A DNA stretch of 33,281 nt, taken from NCBI GenBank assembly GCA_002328485.1, contig DCUF01000077.1:1-33281 (forward strand), in the 5' to 3' direction. The stretch's first letter is position 1. Each line of letters starts with the position of its first letter. Of the stretch, positions 7,913 through 15,006 are shown in pieces. The stretch is from Deltaproteobacteria bacterium UBA2221. GTDB taxonomy: Bacteria; Desulfobacterota; Syntrophorhabdia; Syntrophorhabdales; WCHB1-27. The notes under the pieces were generated by a model. It was not told the DNA's origin. It saw nothing but the letters and a program-made list of their open reading frames with translations, and searched no databases. A program made the translations under genes and the position numbers.

Positions 7913-8398
7913 TTACACCGTTTCTTTGGCTCGCCTGTATATCCCGCTTTTTCCGCCCCTCTTCTCCAATAGATAGAAGGGTCCCAACTCAATGCCTTTG
8001 TCGATTGCCTTACACATGTCGTAGATCGTGAGGGCTGTTACCATGACCGTGGTCATGGCCTCCATCTCCACACCGGTAAGGGCCTTGGTCTTGGCTGTTG
8101 ACCTGATCTCGATGGTGTATTCGTCATCCTTAAACACGTAGTCCACATCGATCACATTGATAGGGAGCGGATGACACAGAGGGATAAGATCGCTTGTCCT
8201 TTTGCCACCCATGATTCCAGCTATCTTAGCTACCGTGAATATGTCGCCCTTCGGCCCATAACCAGATCTCACCTGTTTGTATGCCTCGGGGGACATCCTG
8301 ACGCGGCCAAAGGCATGGGCCTCCCGCGTGGTCTCACTCTTCTCACCTACATCCACCATTCTGGCCTTGCCTTCGCTATCTAGGTGGGTCAGTTCCAC
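7913..8398 (-). CDS. moaC: Cyclic pyranopterin monophosphate synthase MoaC
   Basis: MoaC (161 residues) converts the MoaA product to cyclic pyranopterin monophosphate in the first stage of molybdenum cofactor synthesis. Diagnostic segments are MVDVGEKSETTREA, AGIMGGKRTSDLIPLCHPLPI with the conserved Lys and His residues, TGVEMEAMTTV and the DMCKAIDKG helix. The start is a GTG one base after the moaA stop, with GGAGG five bases ahead; the ATG overlapping that stop would terminate after three codons. Tight spacing to moaA implies co-translation of the two enzymes that act in succession. Confidence 0.96.
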   Translation of the reverse strand: MELTHLDSEGKARMVDVGEKSETTREAHAFGRVRMSPEAYKQVRSGYGPKGDIFTVAKIAGIMGGKRTSDLIPLCHPLPINVIDVDYVFKDDEYTIEIRSTAKTKALTGVEMEAMTTVMVTALTIYDMCKAIDKGIELGPFYLLEKRGGKSGIYRRAKETV

Positions 8399-8399
8399 A

Positions 8400-9374
8400 T
8401 TATCCTCCGATATTCCTCATGGGTCTTTGACATTTTTTGATCATGCCGCCCTCAAATTTCCTTTCCGGCTTGGCCCGGACAGTCTCGGCCACGAAATGGG
8501 CAATCTCATCGTCGCTTGCCTCTCCTCTCAACAGGCGTTTTACGTCATACTCCTGATCGGAGAAAAGGCAAGGTTTCAGTTTTCCGTCCGAGGTGAGCCT
8601 GATCCTGTTGCAATCCTTACAGATATGCGAGGACATAGGGCTTATGAAACCGATCTTGCCTGGTCCGCCCTTCATGGTAAACACGGCGGCTGGTCCTTTG
8701 TGGGCGTTCCGGTAAGGTGCTATCTCGTAGACTTCCCGGATGATCTGCATGAGCGCGGCGGAGGTTATAACCTTTGAGGCGTCCCACAGGCTCGTCTGGG
8801 AGAAGGGCATGAACTCGATGAACCGAACCTCCACCTCCCAGGCATTCGCAAACCTGGCAAAATCGAGAACCTCGTCGTCGTTAAATCCCTTGATGATAAC
8901 CGTGTTGATTTTGACGGGATTAAGCCCTGCATGCTTGGCCTTTTCGATCCCGTCCATAACCCGGTCGAACACGTCAAAGCCCGTTATGTAGGCAAACCTA
9001 TCAGGCTTCAAGGTGTCGAGGCTGATGTTTACCCGTGTGAGCCCTGCCTCCGTCAGTTCGTCGATACGATCCGGGAGGAAGACCCCGTTTGTGGTCAGGC
9101 TGATATCTTCTATTCCGGCAGTGTCCCGTATCTGGCTAATCAGATGGGGGAGATTTCTCCTGCTCAACGGCTCACCTCCTGTGAGCCGTACCTTTTTGAC
9201 CCCCAGGGCGGCGCTTATCTTGACGAATCTGATTATCTCCTCGTAGGTAAGGATTTCATCGTGCGGGATAAAGGGGAAATCTTTATCAATGCAGTATCTG
9301 CAACGGAGGTTGCATCGATCCGTGATGGAGATTCTTAGATAATTGATGATTCGGTCAAAACGGTCACGTAACAT
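8400..9374 (-). CDS. moaA: GTP 3',8-cyclase MoaA (radical SAM)
   Basis: MoaA uses two 4Fe-4S clusters to cyclise GTP in the first step of molybdenum cofactor synthesis. The radical-SAM cluster motif CNLRCRYC gives Cys21, Cys25 and Cys28. The second cluster has Cys252, Cys255 and Cys269 (CKDCNRIRL, KPCLF). The SAM-binding TGGEPL is at about 65-70, and the C-terminus ends in the double glycine (NIGG) required for activity in the family. Length (324) is normal. Oxygen-sensitive clusters suit an anaerobe. It follows moeA after 39 bases. Confidence 0.97.
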   Translation of the reverse strand: MLRDRFDRIINYLRISITDRCNLRCRYCIDKDFPFIPHDEILTYEEIIRFVKISAALGVKKVRLTGGEPLSRRNLPHLISQIRDTAGIEDISLTTNGVFLPDRIDELTEAGLTRVNISLDTLKPDRFAYITGFDVFDRVMDGIEKAKHAGLNPVKINTVIIKGFNDDEVLDFARFANAWEVEVRFIEFMPFSQTSLWDASKVITSAALMQIIREVYEIAPYRNAHKGPAAVFTMKGGPGKIGFISPMSSHICKDCNRIRLTSDGKLKPCLFSDQEYDVKRLLRGEASDDEIAHFVAETVRAKPERKFEGGMIKKCQRPMRNIGG

Positions 9375-9413
9375 ACTTTCATTTTTCCTGTATTTCTATG
9401 GCATAGCCGGTGA

Positions 9414-10637
9414 TTACCCAAAAAGATTGACCTCCAGCCATTCTCCCTGTTCCAGACCCTCCCTGCCTTCCGCAACAACGACATAGCCATGAGCTTTCGA
9501 GAGGCTTGACACAACGGAAGATTTCCCAAAAAGGGGGCTCACAGCGAGGCCCTGGTCGGAATTTTCGACCCGGACACGCACATATTCCTCGACGCCATAG
9601 GACGACGGGACGTTGGTAGAGAGGACGCCCCGGAGGGGAGGAGTGATCTCAGCCCTTTGACCTGCCATGTCTTTTACCAACTGAGCAACAAATCTGATGA
9701 CCACCATGGAGCACGAGACGGGATGGCCGGGGAGGCCAAAAATCGGCTTGCTCCAAAGGCTGCCGAATATGGTCGGTTTACCGGGTCTGATATTGATACC
9801 GTGGAAGAGAATCTTGCCTCCAAGGCGTTCGATACAATCAGTAATGAAGTCGGCCTGTCCCTTGGAACTACCCCCTGACACAAGGATAAGGTCAAATTCT
9901 TCAGCCTTCTTCAGTTTTTCAGAGATATCGTCGAGAGTATCACGCGCTATGCCAAGAAAGGTGACATCACAACCGGTCTGTTCCAGAAGGCCGGTTATGG
10001 CGTAGCGGTTAATGTCCCTTACAGTCCCCGGAGGCGGACTGGCGGTTTCAATGTCTACTATCTCGTTGCCCGAGGAGATCAAACCCACGCGGGGTTTGTC
10101 GAAAACCTCGACCTTTGTAACCCCCAGGGCCGAAAGGACACCGAGATCGAAAGGACCCAGCCTGGTCCCCTTAGTCAGAACAACAGTCTCCCTCTGGATA
10201 TCCTCGCCGGCGAAAACGATGTTCTCGCCCTTACGGAGTGCCTTGGTCACCTCCACTGCATCCGACGTGACTCTGGTGTATTCCTGCATGACAACGGCTT
10301 CAGTGCCAGCCGGTATCATTGCGCCGGTGGCAAGGTAGATCGTCTGTCCCTCATGGAGGGATAGAGTGGCGTCCTCGCCTACCGCCACTTGACCGATAAG
10401 GGAGAGGAAGGCCGGGCTCGTTTCCTTCGCTCCGTAGGTATCCTTCGCGACGACGGCATAACCGTCGACGAGCGAGCGGGAGAAGGGTGGAATATTCTCT
10501 GCAGCCTTGACGTCCGCCGCAAGCACTCTTCCCAAGGCTTTTCCTGTCTCAATAGCGGAGGATCTTGACTGATGCAGGGGGAAGGAACGGATCTGTTCCA
10601 GGGCCTCCTGCGCGGTGATGGCGTTTAAGAATTCCAT
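9414..10637 (-). CDS. moeA: Molybdopterin molybdenumtransferase MoeA
   Basis: MoeA (407 residues from the ATG at 10637) inserts molybdate into adenylylated molybdopterin, acting directly after MogA. Clear family segments are PPFSRSLVDGYAV (domain I), TGAMIPAGTEAVVMQEY, the LISSGNEIVD and DINRYA region of the MogA-like domain, and VSGGSSKGQADFI, followed by KPTIFGSLW and GLPGHPVSC. The chosen start gives the usual MEFLNAITAQEAL N-terminus; an in-frame ATG 20 codons upstream lies beside the -10 element and is unlikely. It is the first gene of the moeA-moaA-moaC-MOSC-mogA operon. No molybdoenzyme or molybdate transporter gene lies in the window. Confidence 0.96.
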   Translation of the reverse strand: MEFLNAITAQEALEQIRSFPLHQSRSSAIETGKALGRVLAADVKAAENIPPFSRSLVDGYAVVAKDTYGAKETSPAFLSLIGQVAVGEDATLSLHEGQTIYLATGAMIPAGTEAVVMQEYTRVTSDAVEVTKALRKGENIVFAGEDIQRETVVLTKGTRLGPFDLGVLSALGVTKVEVFDKPRVGLISSGNEIVDIETASPPPGTVRDINRYAITGLLEQTGCDVTFLGIARDTLDDISEKLKKAEEFDLILVSGGSSKGQADFITDCIERLGGKILFHGINIRPGKPTIFGSLWSKPIFGLPGHPVSCSMVVIRFVAQLVKDMAGQRAEITPPLRGVLSTNVPSSYGVEEYVRVRVENSDQGLAVSPLFGKSSVVSSLSKAHGYVVVAEGREGLEQGEWLEVNLFG

Positions 10638-10677
10638 AAGGCATATCCGCGCCAGGTATTGAAAATGGCCGGAATTA

Positions 10678-10707
10678 AATATAACTGATTTACTCAAGCA
10701 TTGTCAA
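10678..10707 (-). promoter_or_regulatory. Sigma-70 promoter of the molybdenum-cofactor operon
   Basis: On the minus strand a perfect TTGACA (10707-10702) is followed after 18 bases by TATATT (10683-10678), about 40 bases before the moeA ATG. I see no molybdate riboswitch in the short leader. The remaining gap to the S1 gene (10708-10864) is A/T-rich and must hold the opposite-strand promoter, but no pair stands out. Confidence 0.7.
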
Positions 10708-10864
10708 TGAACGGCAATTATTGTGGTTCCCTATGGACACGCAGACAGAGAGGTTGTAAACTATGCCTCGTCGTTCGATTTTGAATTCTTGATTCCTCTT
10801 CCCGACAAATCAAGGTTCGAACATCATAACGCAAATAATCATATAAATAATAGGACGGAGTGGC

Positions 10865-12361
10865 ATGGCAGAAGAAGAGAAGAAATTGGAACAGGAAAAT
10901 GATTCCCCCATCCAGGAGACCGTGAAACCGGTCGAGGAGGTCGAGGAGGACTTTGAAGTTCTTCTAAAACAGGAGGCTTCGGGTGCTGGAAGGCTCGCGC
11001 CGGGGCAGAAGGTGCGGGCGCAGGTGATCGCTATTTCGGGTGATGCCGTCTATATCGACCTGGGTGGCAAAAGCGAAGGTACTATAGATAGATCGGAGTT
11101 CGTTGATGAGGAAGGCGTAGCCCGCGTTCAGACGGGGGATACGGTCGAGGCCTTCTTCGTCTCGGTTCAGAATGGGGTGAGAAGACTTACCACCCGGATT
11201 CGCGGCTACTCGACCTTAACCCTGGCCGAAATTCGTGATGCCTTTGAGGCTGATCTACCGGTCAACGGAAAGGTAAAAAGCGAGCTCAAGGGCGGATTTG
11301 AAGTAAATGTGGGAGGGGTGCGGTGTTTCTGCCCCTTTTCACAAATCGACTTGAGGAATACAAAAACCAATGGTGAGTATATCGGTGAGACCTTCGCCTT
11401 CAAGGTTCTGGAGTATGGTGAGGATGGAAAGAATGTCGTCCTGAGCCGTCGACTCCTTCTCGAGGAGCAGAAGCAGGCAGAGGCTGAAAAGCTGAAGGCT
11501 ACTCTCGAAGTCGGCATGGAGCTTCAGGGAAAGATCCGATCAGTTCAGAAGTTCGGTCTTTTTGTCGATTTGGGCGGTCTGGATGGGCTTGTCCCGGCTA
11601 GCGAGATAGGGTGGAGCCGGACGGAAAACCTTGGCGAGCAGTTCGCGGTTGGGCAGGAAGTGACCGTAAAGATTATCGGTATCGATTGGCAAAAGAATCG
11701 GCTGACCCTCAGCCTTAAGGCACTGCTGGCTGATCCTTGGGAGGATATCGAACAGAAATATCCCGTGGACAGTAAGGTTTCAGGAAGCGTCGTGAGGCTG
11801 GCCCCATTCGGCGCCTTCATCAACCTCGAACCGGGTGTTGACGGCCTGGTTCACATCTCGAATCTGGGTGCCGGACGGAGGGTCCAACATCCCAAAGAGG
11901 TACTCGAGGTCGGCCAATGGGTCGAAGCCCACGTGCTATCGGCCGATCGTGCCGCAAGAAAGCTTTCCCTAACCTTGGCGCCCAAGGTCAAGCAGGAGGA
12001 ACTGCCGCTCCCTGTGGTCGGTGACATCATGGACGGAACCGTGGACAGGGTTATGCCCTACGGTCTTTTTGTGCGACTGAGCACCGGAGTGACCGGCCTT
12101 ATTCCGAACGCTGAAATGGGCACCGTGAAGGGGACTAACCACAGCAGAATGTTCCCTCAAGGGACCGAGATCCAGGTTTTGGTGACCGGTGTGGAGACGG
12201 ATACCGGCAAGATCCGACTGAGCAGAAGCGGCGTGTCTGATCGCGTTGAAAAGGACGAGTACAAGCACTACAGCGAATCGGTCAAGGCTGCCGAGAAGGC
12301 ATCCGGAAGCCTCGGAAGCCTCGGAGACCTGCTCCGAGAGAAGTTTCAGGGAAAGGCGTGA
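10865..12361 (+). CDS. Ribosomal protein S1-like protein with five S1 domains
   Basis: This 498-residue RNA-binding protein has an acidic N-terminal 35 residues and then five S1 (OB-fold) domains at roughly 44-113, 131-197, 215-286, 302-372 and 383-455. The third, fourth and fifth have the best consensus (GKIRSVQKFGLFVDLGGLDGLV; GSVVRLAPFGAFINL). The tail has a short Gly-Ser repeat (GSLGSLGDLL). E. coli S1 has six domains, so this is either the organism's RpsA in a shorter form or a paralogue. No cmk or lytB-ispH gene, common rpsA neighbours, is beside it. GGACGGAG precedes the ATG. It converges with the nitroreductase gene, with only nine bases between the stops. Confidence 0.85.
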   Translation: MAEEEKKLEQENDSPIQETVKPVEEVEEDFEVLLKQEASGAGRLAPGQKVRAQVIAISGDAVYIDLGGKSEGTIDRSEFVDEEGVARVQTGDTVEAFFVSVQNGVRRLTTRIRGYSTLTLAEIRDAFEADLPVNGKVKSELKGGFEVNVGGVRCFCPFSQIDLRNTKTNGEYIGETFAFKVLEYGEDGKNVVLSRRLLLEEQKQAEAEKLKATLEVGMELQGKIRSVQKFGLFVDLGGLDGLVPASEIGWSRTENLGEQFAVGQEVTVKIIGIDWQKNRLTLSLKALLADPWEDIEQKYPVDSKVSGSVVRLAPFGAFINLEPGVDGLVHISNLGAGRRVQHPKEVLEVGQWVEAHVLSADRAARKLSLTLAPKVKQEELPLPVVGDIMDGTVDRVMPYGLFVRLSTGVTGLIPNAEMGTVKGTNHSRMFPQGTEIQVLVTGVETDTGKIRLSRSGVSDRVEKDEYKHYSESVKAAEKASGSLGSLGDLLREKFQGKA

Positions 12362-12370
12362 GGCTTTCCT

Positions 12371-13024
12371 CTACTCGATCCACCTGACAAAGGTCTGAGG
12401 TGCTTCCTTAGAGGAGCGAAAGCGATTGACAGGTGATTCCCAGTCGGGATACCCGAGGGCAGCGGAAATCACGACATCCTTATTCTGGGGGATGTCGAGG
12501 GCCTCTTTCACATCCTCTTCGTAAGCGGTGATCAATCCGATGGGGCACGTGTGAAGCCCGAAGTGGTGGGCGGCAAGGACCAGGTAGCCCAAGGCGATGC
12601 CCACATCAACGTAGCGGGCCTTGGAAAAAGCATTGTCCAGACAAAGAATGACGGCCACCGGTGCCCCGTAGAAGTTGCAGCTCCCTTCATTGATAAAACG
12701 GTTGAAGTCCAAACCCATCTCGTCGAGATAGGGCTTCATGCCCTCGAAGGATTGAACTCCTCGCGATGTGAAAGTGGCTGCCAGCGGCTTCACGTTGCCG
12801 GGGCTGCATGATATGTTCTTTTCCCGATAGGCTTTGAGCAGTCTTCGACTGAGCCGTCTCCTCTCTTCGCCAGCGACCACCACAAACTCCCAGGGCTGAA
12901 GGTTAATCGCGGAAGGTGCCTGAGCCGCAGCGGCGAGAATCTGGCGGACCAAATCCTCGGGCACGGGATCAGACTTAAAGGCCCTGATGCTTCTTCTCTC
13001 CTCTATGATTTTCAGCAAGTCCAT
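12371..13024 (-). CDS. Nitroreductase-family FMN oxidoreductase
   Basis: This 217-residue protein belongs to the FMN-dependent nitroreductase fold. The N-terminal ERRSIRAF and the APSAINLQPWEFVVV segment (FMN binding) are typical, as is GIALGYLVLAAHHFGL followed by the VISAALGYPD segment. These enzymes reduce nitro groups, quinones or flavins with NAD(P)H; the substrate cannot be read from sequence. Two consecutive ATG codons occur; I chose the second (13024) because AGGAGG is five bases ahead of it, against two for the first. It follows rlmE by 13 bases and is probably co-transcribed. Confidence 0.9.
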   Translation of the reverse strand: MDLLKIIEERRSIRAFKSDPVPEDLVRQILAAAAQAPSAINLQPWEFVVVAGEERRRLSRRLLKAYREKNISCSPGNVKPLAATFTSRGVQSFEGMKPYLDEMGLDFNRFINEGSCNFYGAPVAVILCLDNAFSKARYVDVGIALGYLVLAAHHFGLHTCPIGLITAYEEDVKEALDIPQNKDVVISAALGYPDWESPVNRFRSSKEAPQTFVRWIE

Positions 13025-13037
13025 CATTTCCTCCTGA

Positions 13038-13643
13038 TCAAACGGTCGTCTGTTTCTTTCCCATGGACACGAGATAGACCTCCGAGCTTACCCCTCGGGA
13101 GGCATCGGGCTTGTACACGGTAACGCTTGAGAATAGGGATCTCAGTTCGTTGATCCTCGGTTTAAACTCCGGTCCGAAGAAGGACTTGAGAATGAATACT
13201 CCACTCGGTTTAAGCCCCTCCTTCACGATTCGCAGGACCGACTCGTATAGTTCCCCAATCCTTGCCTCGTCAACATCTCTGATACCGGAAAGGTTAGGGG
13301 CTATATCGCACGTAACGACATCGAAGGCCGGAGCCGCTGCTTGTGCCAGCAATTCGTCGGTACTGATGGTGCGGATATCGGCGGTCATCGTTACGACGTT
13401 GTCCTGATTCAAAGGGGCAACGGGGGTGATATCGATGCCGACAACTATCCCTTTCCCCCCGATCTGCTGAGAAATCACCTGGAGCCAGCCGCCAGGGGCC
13501 GCGCCGAGGTCCAGCACCTTGTGGCCCGCCTTGATCGCGTGGAAGCGCTTCTGAATCTCCATCAGCTTGTAGGCGCTCCGAGCACGGTACCCTTCTTTCT
13601 TGGCCCTCTCGTAGAACGAGTCCTTGACAATGAATCTTCCCAT
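13038..13643 (-). CDS. rlmE: 23S rRNA 2'-O-ribose methyltransferase RlmE (FtsJ/RrmJ)
   Basis: RlmE methylates the 2'-O of U2552 in 23S rRNA, a late step in 50S assembly. The SAM-binding motif VLDLGAAPGGW lies near residues 43-53, and the K-D-K-E catalytic set is complete: Lys of SAYKL, Asp of CDIAPNLSG, Lys of LKSFFG and Glu of SSEVYL. The start at ATG 13643, preceded by GAGGA, gives 201 residues, the usual length; an extension 18 codons upstream has no family support. In E. coli rlmE is a heat-shock gene beside ftsH; here it pairs with a nitroreductase gene. Confidence 0.96.
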   Translation of the reverse strand: MGRFIVKDSFYERAKKEGYRARSAYKLMEIQKRFHAIKAGHKVLDLGAAPGGWLQVISQQIGGKGIVVGIDITPVAPLNQDNVVTMTADIRTISTDELLAQAAAPAFDVVTCDIAPNLSGIRDVDEARIGELYESVLRIVKEGLKPSGVFILKSFFGPEFKPRINELRSLFSSVTVYKPDASRGVSSEVYLVSMGKKQTTV

Positions 13644-13660
13644 ACCGGTCCTCGGAATAT

Positions 13661-13690
13661 AATGTACCGCTCTTGTTCGGCGAAAATCAA
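13661..13690 (-). promoter_or_regulatory. Candidate promoter of rlmE
   Basis: On the minus strand TTGATT (13690-13685), an 18-base spacer and TACATT (13666-13661) lie about 18 bases before the rlmE ATG. A TATATT at 13661-13656 could be the -10 instead, but its spacing is poor. Confidence 0.35.
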
Positions 13691-13697
13691 TTTGCAT

Positions 13698-13854
13698 TGA
13701 CAGGTTGTGGTTTTAAGTCATGGGTGGGCACAACCGATAAAACCTTTGGTGTGCGCCGAAGGGGGACATCCAGGCAACCGAAAGACAGCCGGCAGGTTGC
13801 GTCGGGTTGTTCCGGCGGTGCCAATATTGTGAGGTTTGACACAACAGGGGGTCT
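13698..13854 (+). promoter_or_regulatory. Inverted-repeat-rich 5' leader of the FIST-kinase-GGDEF/EAL operon
   Basis: This stretch between rlmE and the FIST gene contains several nested inverted repeats. GGTTGTG (13703-13709) pairs with CACAACC (13729-13735). GCACA (13728-13732) can pair with TGTGC downstream near 13750. GCAACC near 13774 can pair with GGTTGC at 13795-13800. A TTGACA sits at 13697-13702 but no good -10 follows at normal spacing. The leader is long for a gene with its own AGGGGG ribosome-binding site, and the pairings are mutually exclusive in part, as in a switchable RNA. I could not match it to a known riboswitch class. Confidence 0.4.
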
Positions 13855-15006
13855 GTGGTGAGAGTCGAACAGGCTGTATGGAAGGATTCGAAGGGGTGGC
13901 AGCCGGAATTTAGACCAGAGATGGGAGAATCGGCCCAACTCGTGTTGTTGTTCGGGAGTAGGTCCATCATAGAGAAACAACAGTTCTTCGAGGAGGTAAA
14001 ACACACCTATCCCAAGGCGTATGTCTTCGGTTGCTCCACTTCCGGTGAGATTCATGGAACCGAGGTGGAAGATGACTCCTTGGTTGTGACTGCCGTACAC
14101 TTCCAACAGACGCCTTTGAAAGGGGCCTGCGTCAATATCGCGGATGTTGGGAATAGCTACGGTGCCGGAAGGGCACTGGCGGACTCTCTTCCCTCCGAGG
14201 GACTCCGCCACCTCTTTGTCCTGTCGGATGGACTCAACGTAAACGGTACGGAACTGGTCAACGGGATGACCGATTCCCTCCCGAAAGGGGTTATCATAAC
14301 GGGAGGGCTCTCCGGGGACGGAGACCGCTTTGAGCGGACCTACGTGGTATGGGATGGGACGTCGCGGAAAAATACCGTAGCCGCCATCGGGTTCTACGGC
14401 GATTCCTTGCAAACGGGATACGGTTCCCTGGGGGGATGGGATCCATTCGGCCCTGAGAGGCTTGTGACCAAATCCAAGGCAAACGTGCTCTATGAACTGG
14501 ATCGCCGCCCCTGCCTTGAGTTGTACAAGAAGTACCTGGGGGCGCATGCTGCAGGCCTGCCCGCAGCGGGTCTCCTTTTCCCGCTCAGCCTCAGAACCTA
14601 TGACGGCCAAGAACGAATTGTCCGCACTATTCTGGGCGTTAACGAGGAAGAACAGAGCATGACCTTTGCCGGTGATCTACCGGAAGGATCGTATGTCCGG
14701 TTGATGAAGGCGAATCTGGATCGATTGGTCGATGGTGCCATCGGGGCGGCCCGGATCAGTTGGCCGGATCGCGGGAGTTCCCCCTGCCTTGCCATACTCG
14801 TGAGCTGCGTGGGGCGGAGGTTGGTCCTGAAGCAGCGGATAGAAGAGGAGACTGAGGGGGTTCAAGATGTATTGGGTGAAGGCGCCTTTATGACCGGCTT
14901 TTATTCCTACGGCGAGATATCCCCTTTTAGACCGGGTGCATCGTGTGCTCTTCACAACCAGACGATGACCGTCACCACATTTGCGGAAGAGGGGAGACCA
15001 TCTTAG
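13855..15006 (+). CDS. FIST-domain sensor protein (possible NosP-like)
   Basis: This 383-residue soluble protein has a FIST N domain (about 25-220, with VFGCSTSGEI at about 58-67 and TGGLSGDGDRF near 147-157) and a FIST C domain (CLELYKKYLG near 223-232; FYSYGEISPF and LHNQTMT at the end). FIST domains are ligand-sensing modules. Family members called NosP bind haem and sense nitric oxide, and are encoded beside hybrid kinases or c-di-GMP enzymes, which is the arrangement here. No signal peptide or membrane segment is visible. The start is the first of two GTG codons, four bases after AGGGGG. The stop codon directly abuts the ATG of the kinase (TAGATG). Whether it binds haem cannot be decided from the sequence; other small ligands are possible. 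Confidence 0.88.
   Translation: MVRVEQAVWKDSKGWQPEFRPEMGESAQLVLLFGSRSIIEKQQFFEEVKHTYPKAYVFGCSTSGEIHGTEVEDDSLVVTAVHFQQTPLKGACVNIADVGNSYGAGRALADSLPSEGLRHLFVLSDGLNVNGTELVNGMTDSLPKGVIITGGLSGDGDRFERTYVVWDGTSRKNTVAAIGFYGDSLQTGYGSLGGWDPFGPERLVTKSKANVLYELDRRPCLELYKKYLGAHAAGLPAAGLLFPLSLRTYDGQERIVRTILGVNEEEQSMTFAGDLPEGSYVRLMKANLDRLVDGAIGAARISWPDRGSSPCLAILVSCVGRRLVLKQRIEEETEGVQDVLGEGAFMTGFYSYGEISPFRPGASCALHNQTMTVTTFAEEGRPS

Noticed and set aside
13740..13830. Resemblance of the FIST leader to a GEMM-I (c-di-GMP) riboswitch: CCGGCAGGTTGCG and GGGTTG recall the conserved 3' half.
   Set aside because: The paired element GGTAGC/GTTACC and the GGGACGCAAAGCC block are absent, and the strand pairs differently (GCAACC with GGTTGC). 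A covariance-model search would settle it.
13687..14610. 307-codon open frame antisense to the FIST gene.
   Set aside because: It mirrors a well-supported gene, has no ribosome-binding site and no recognisable domain; GC-rich codons often leave such antisense frames open.
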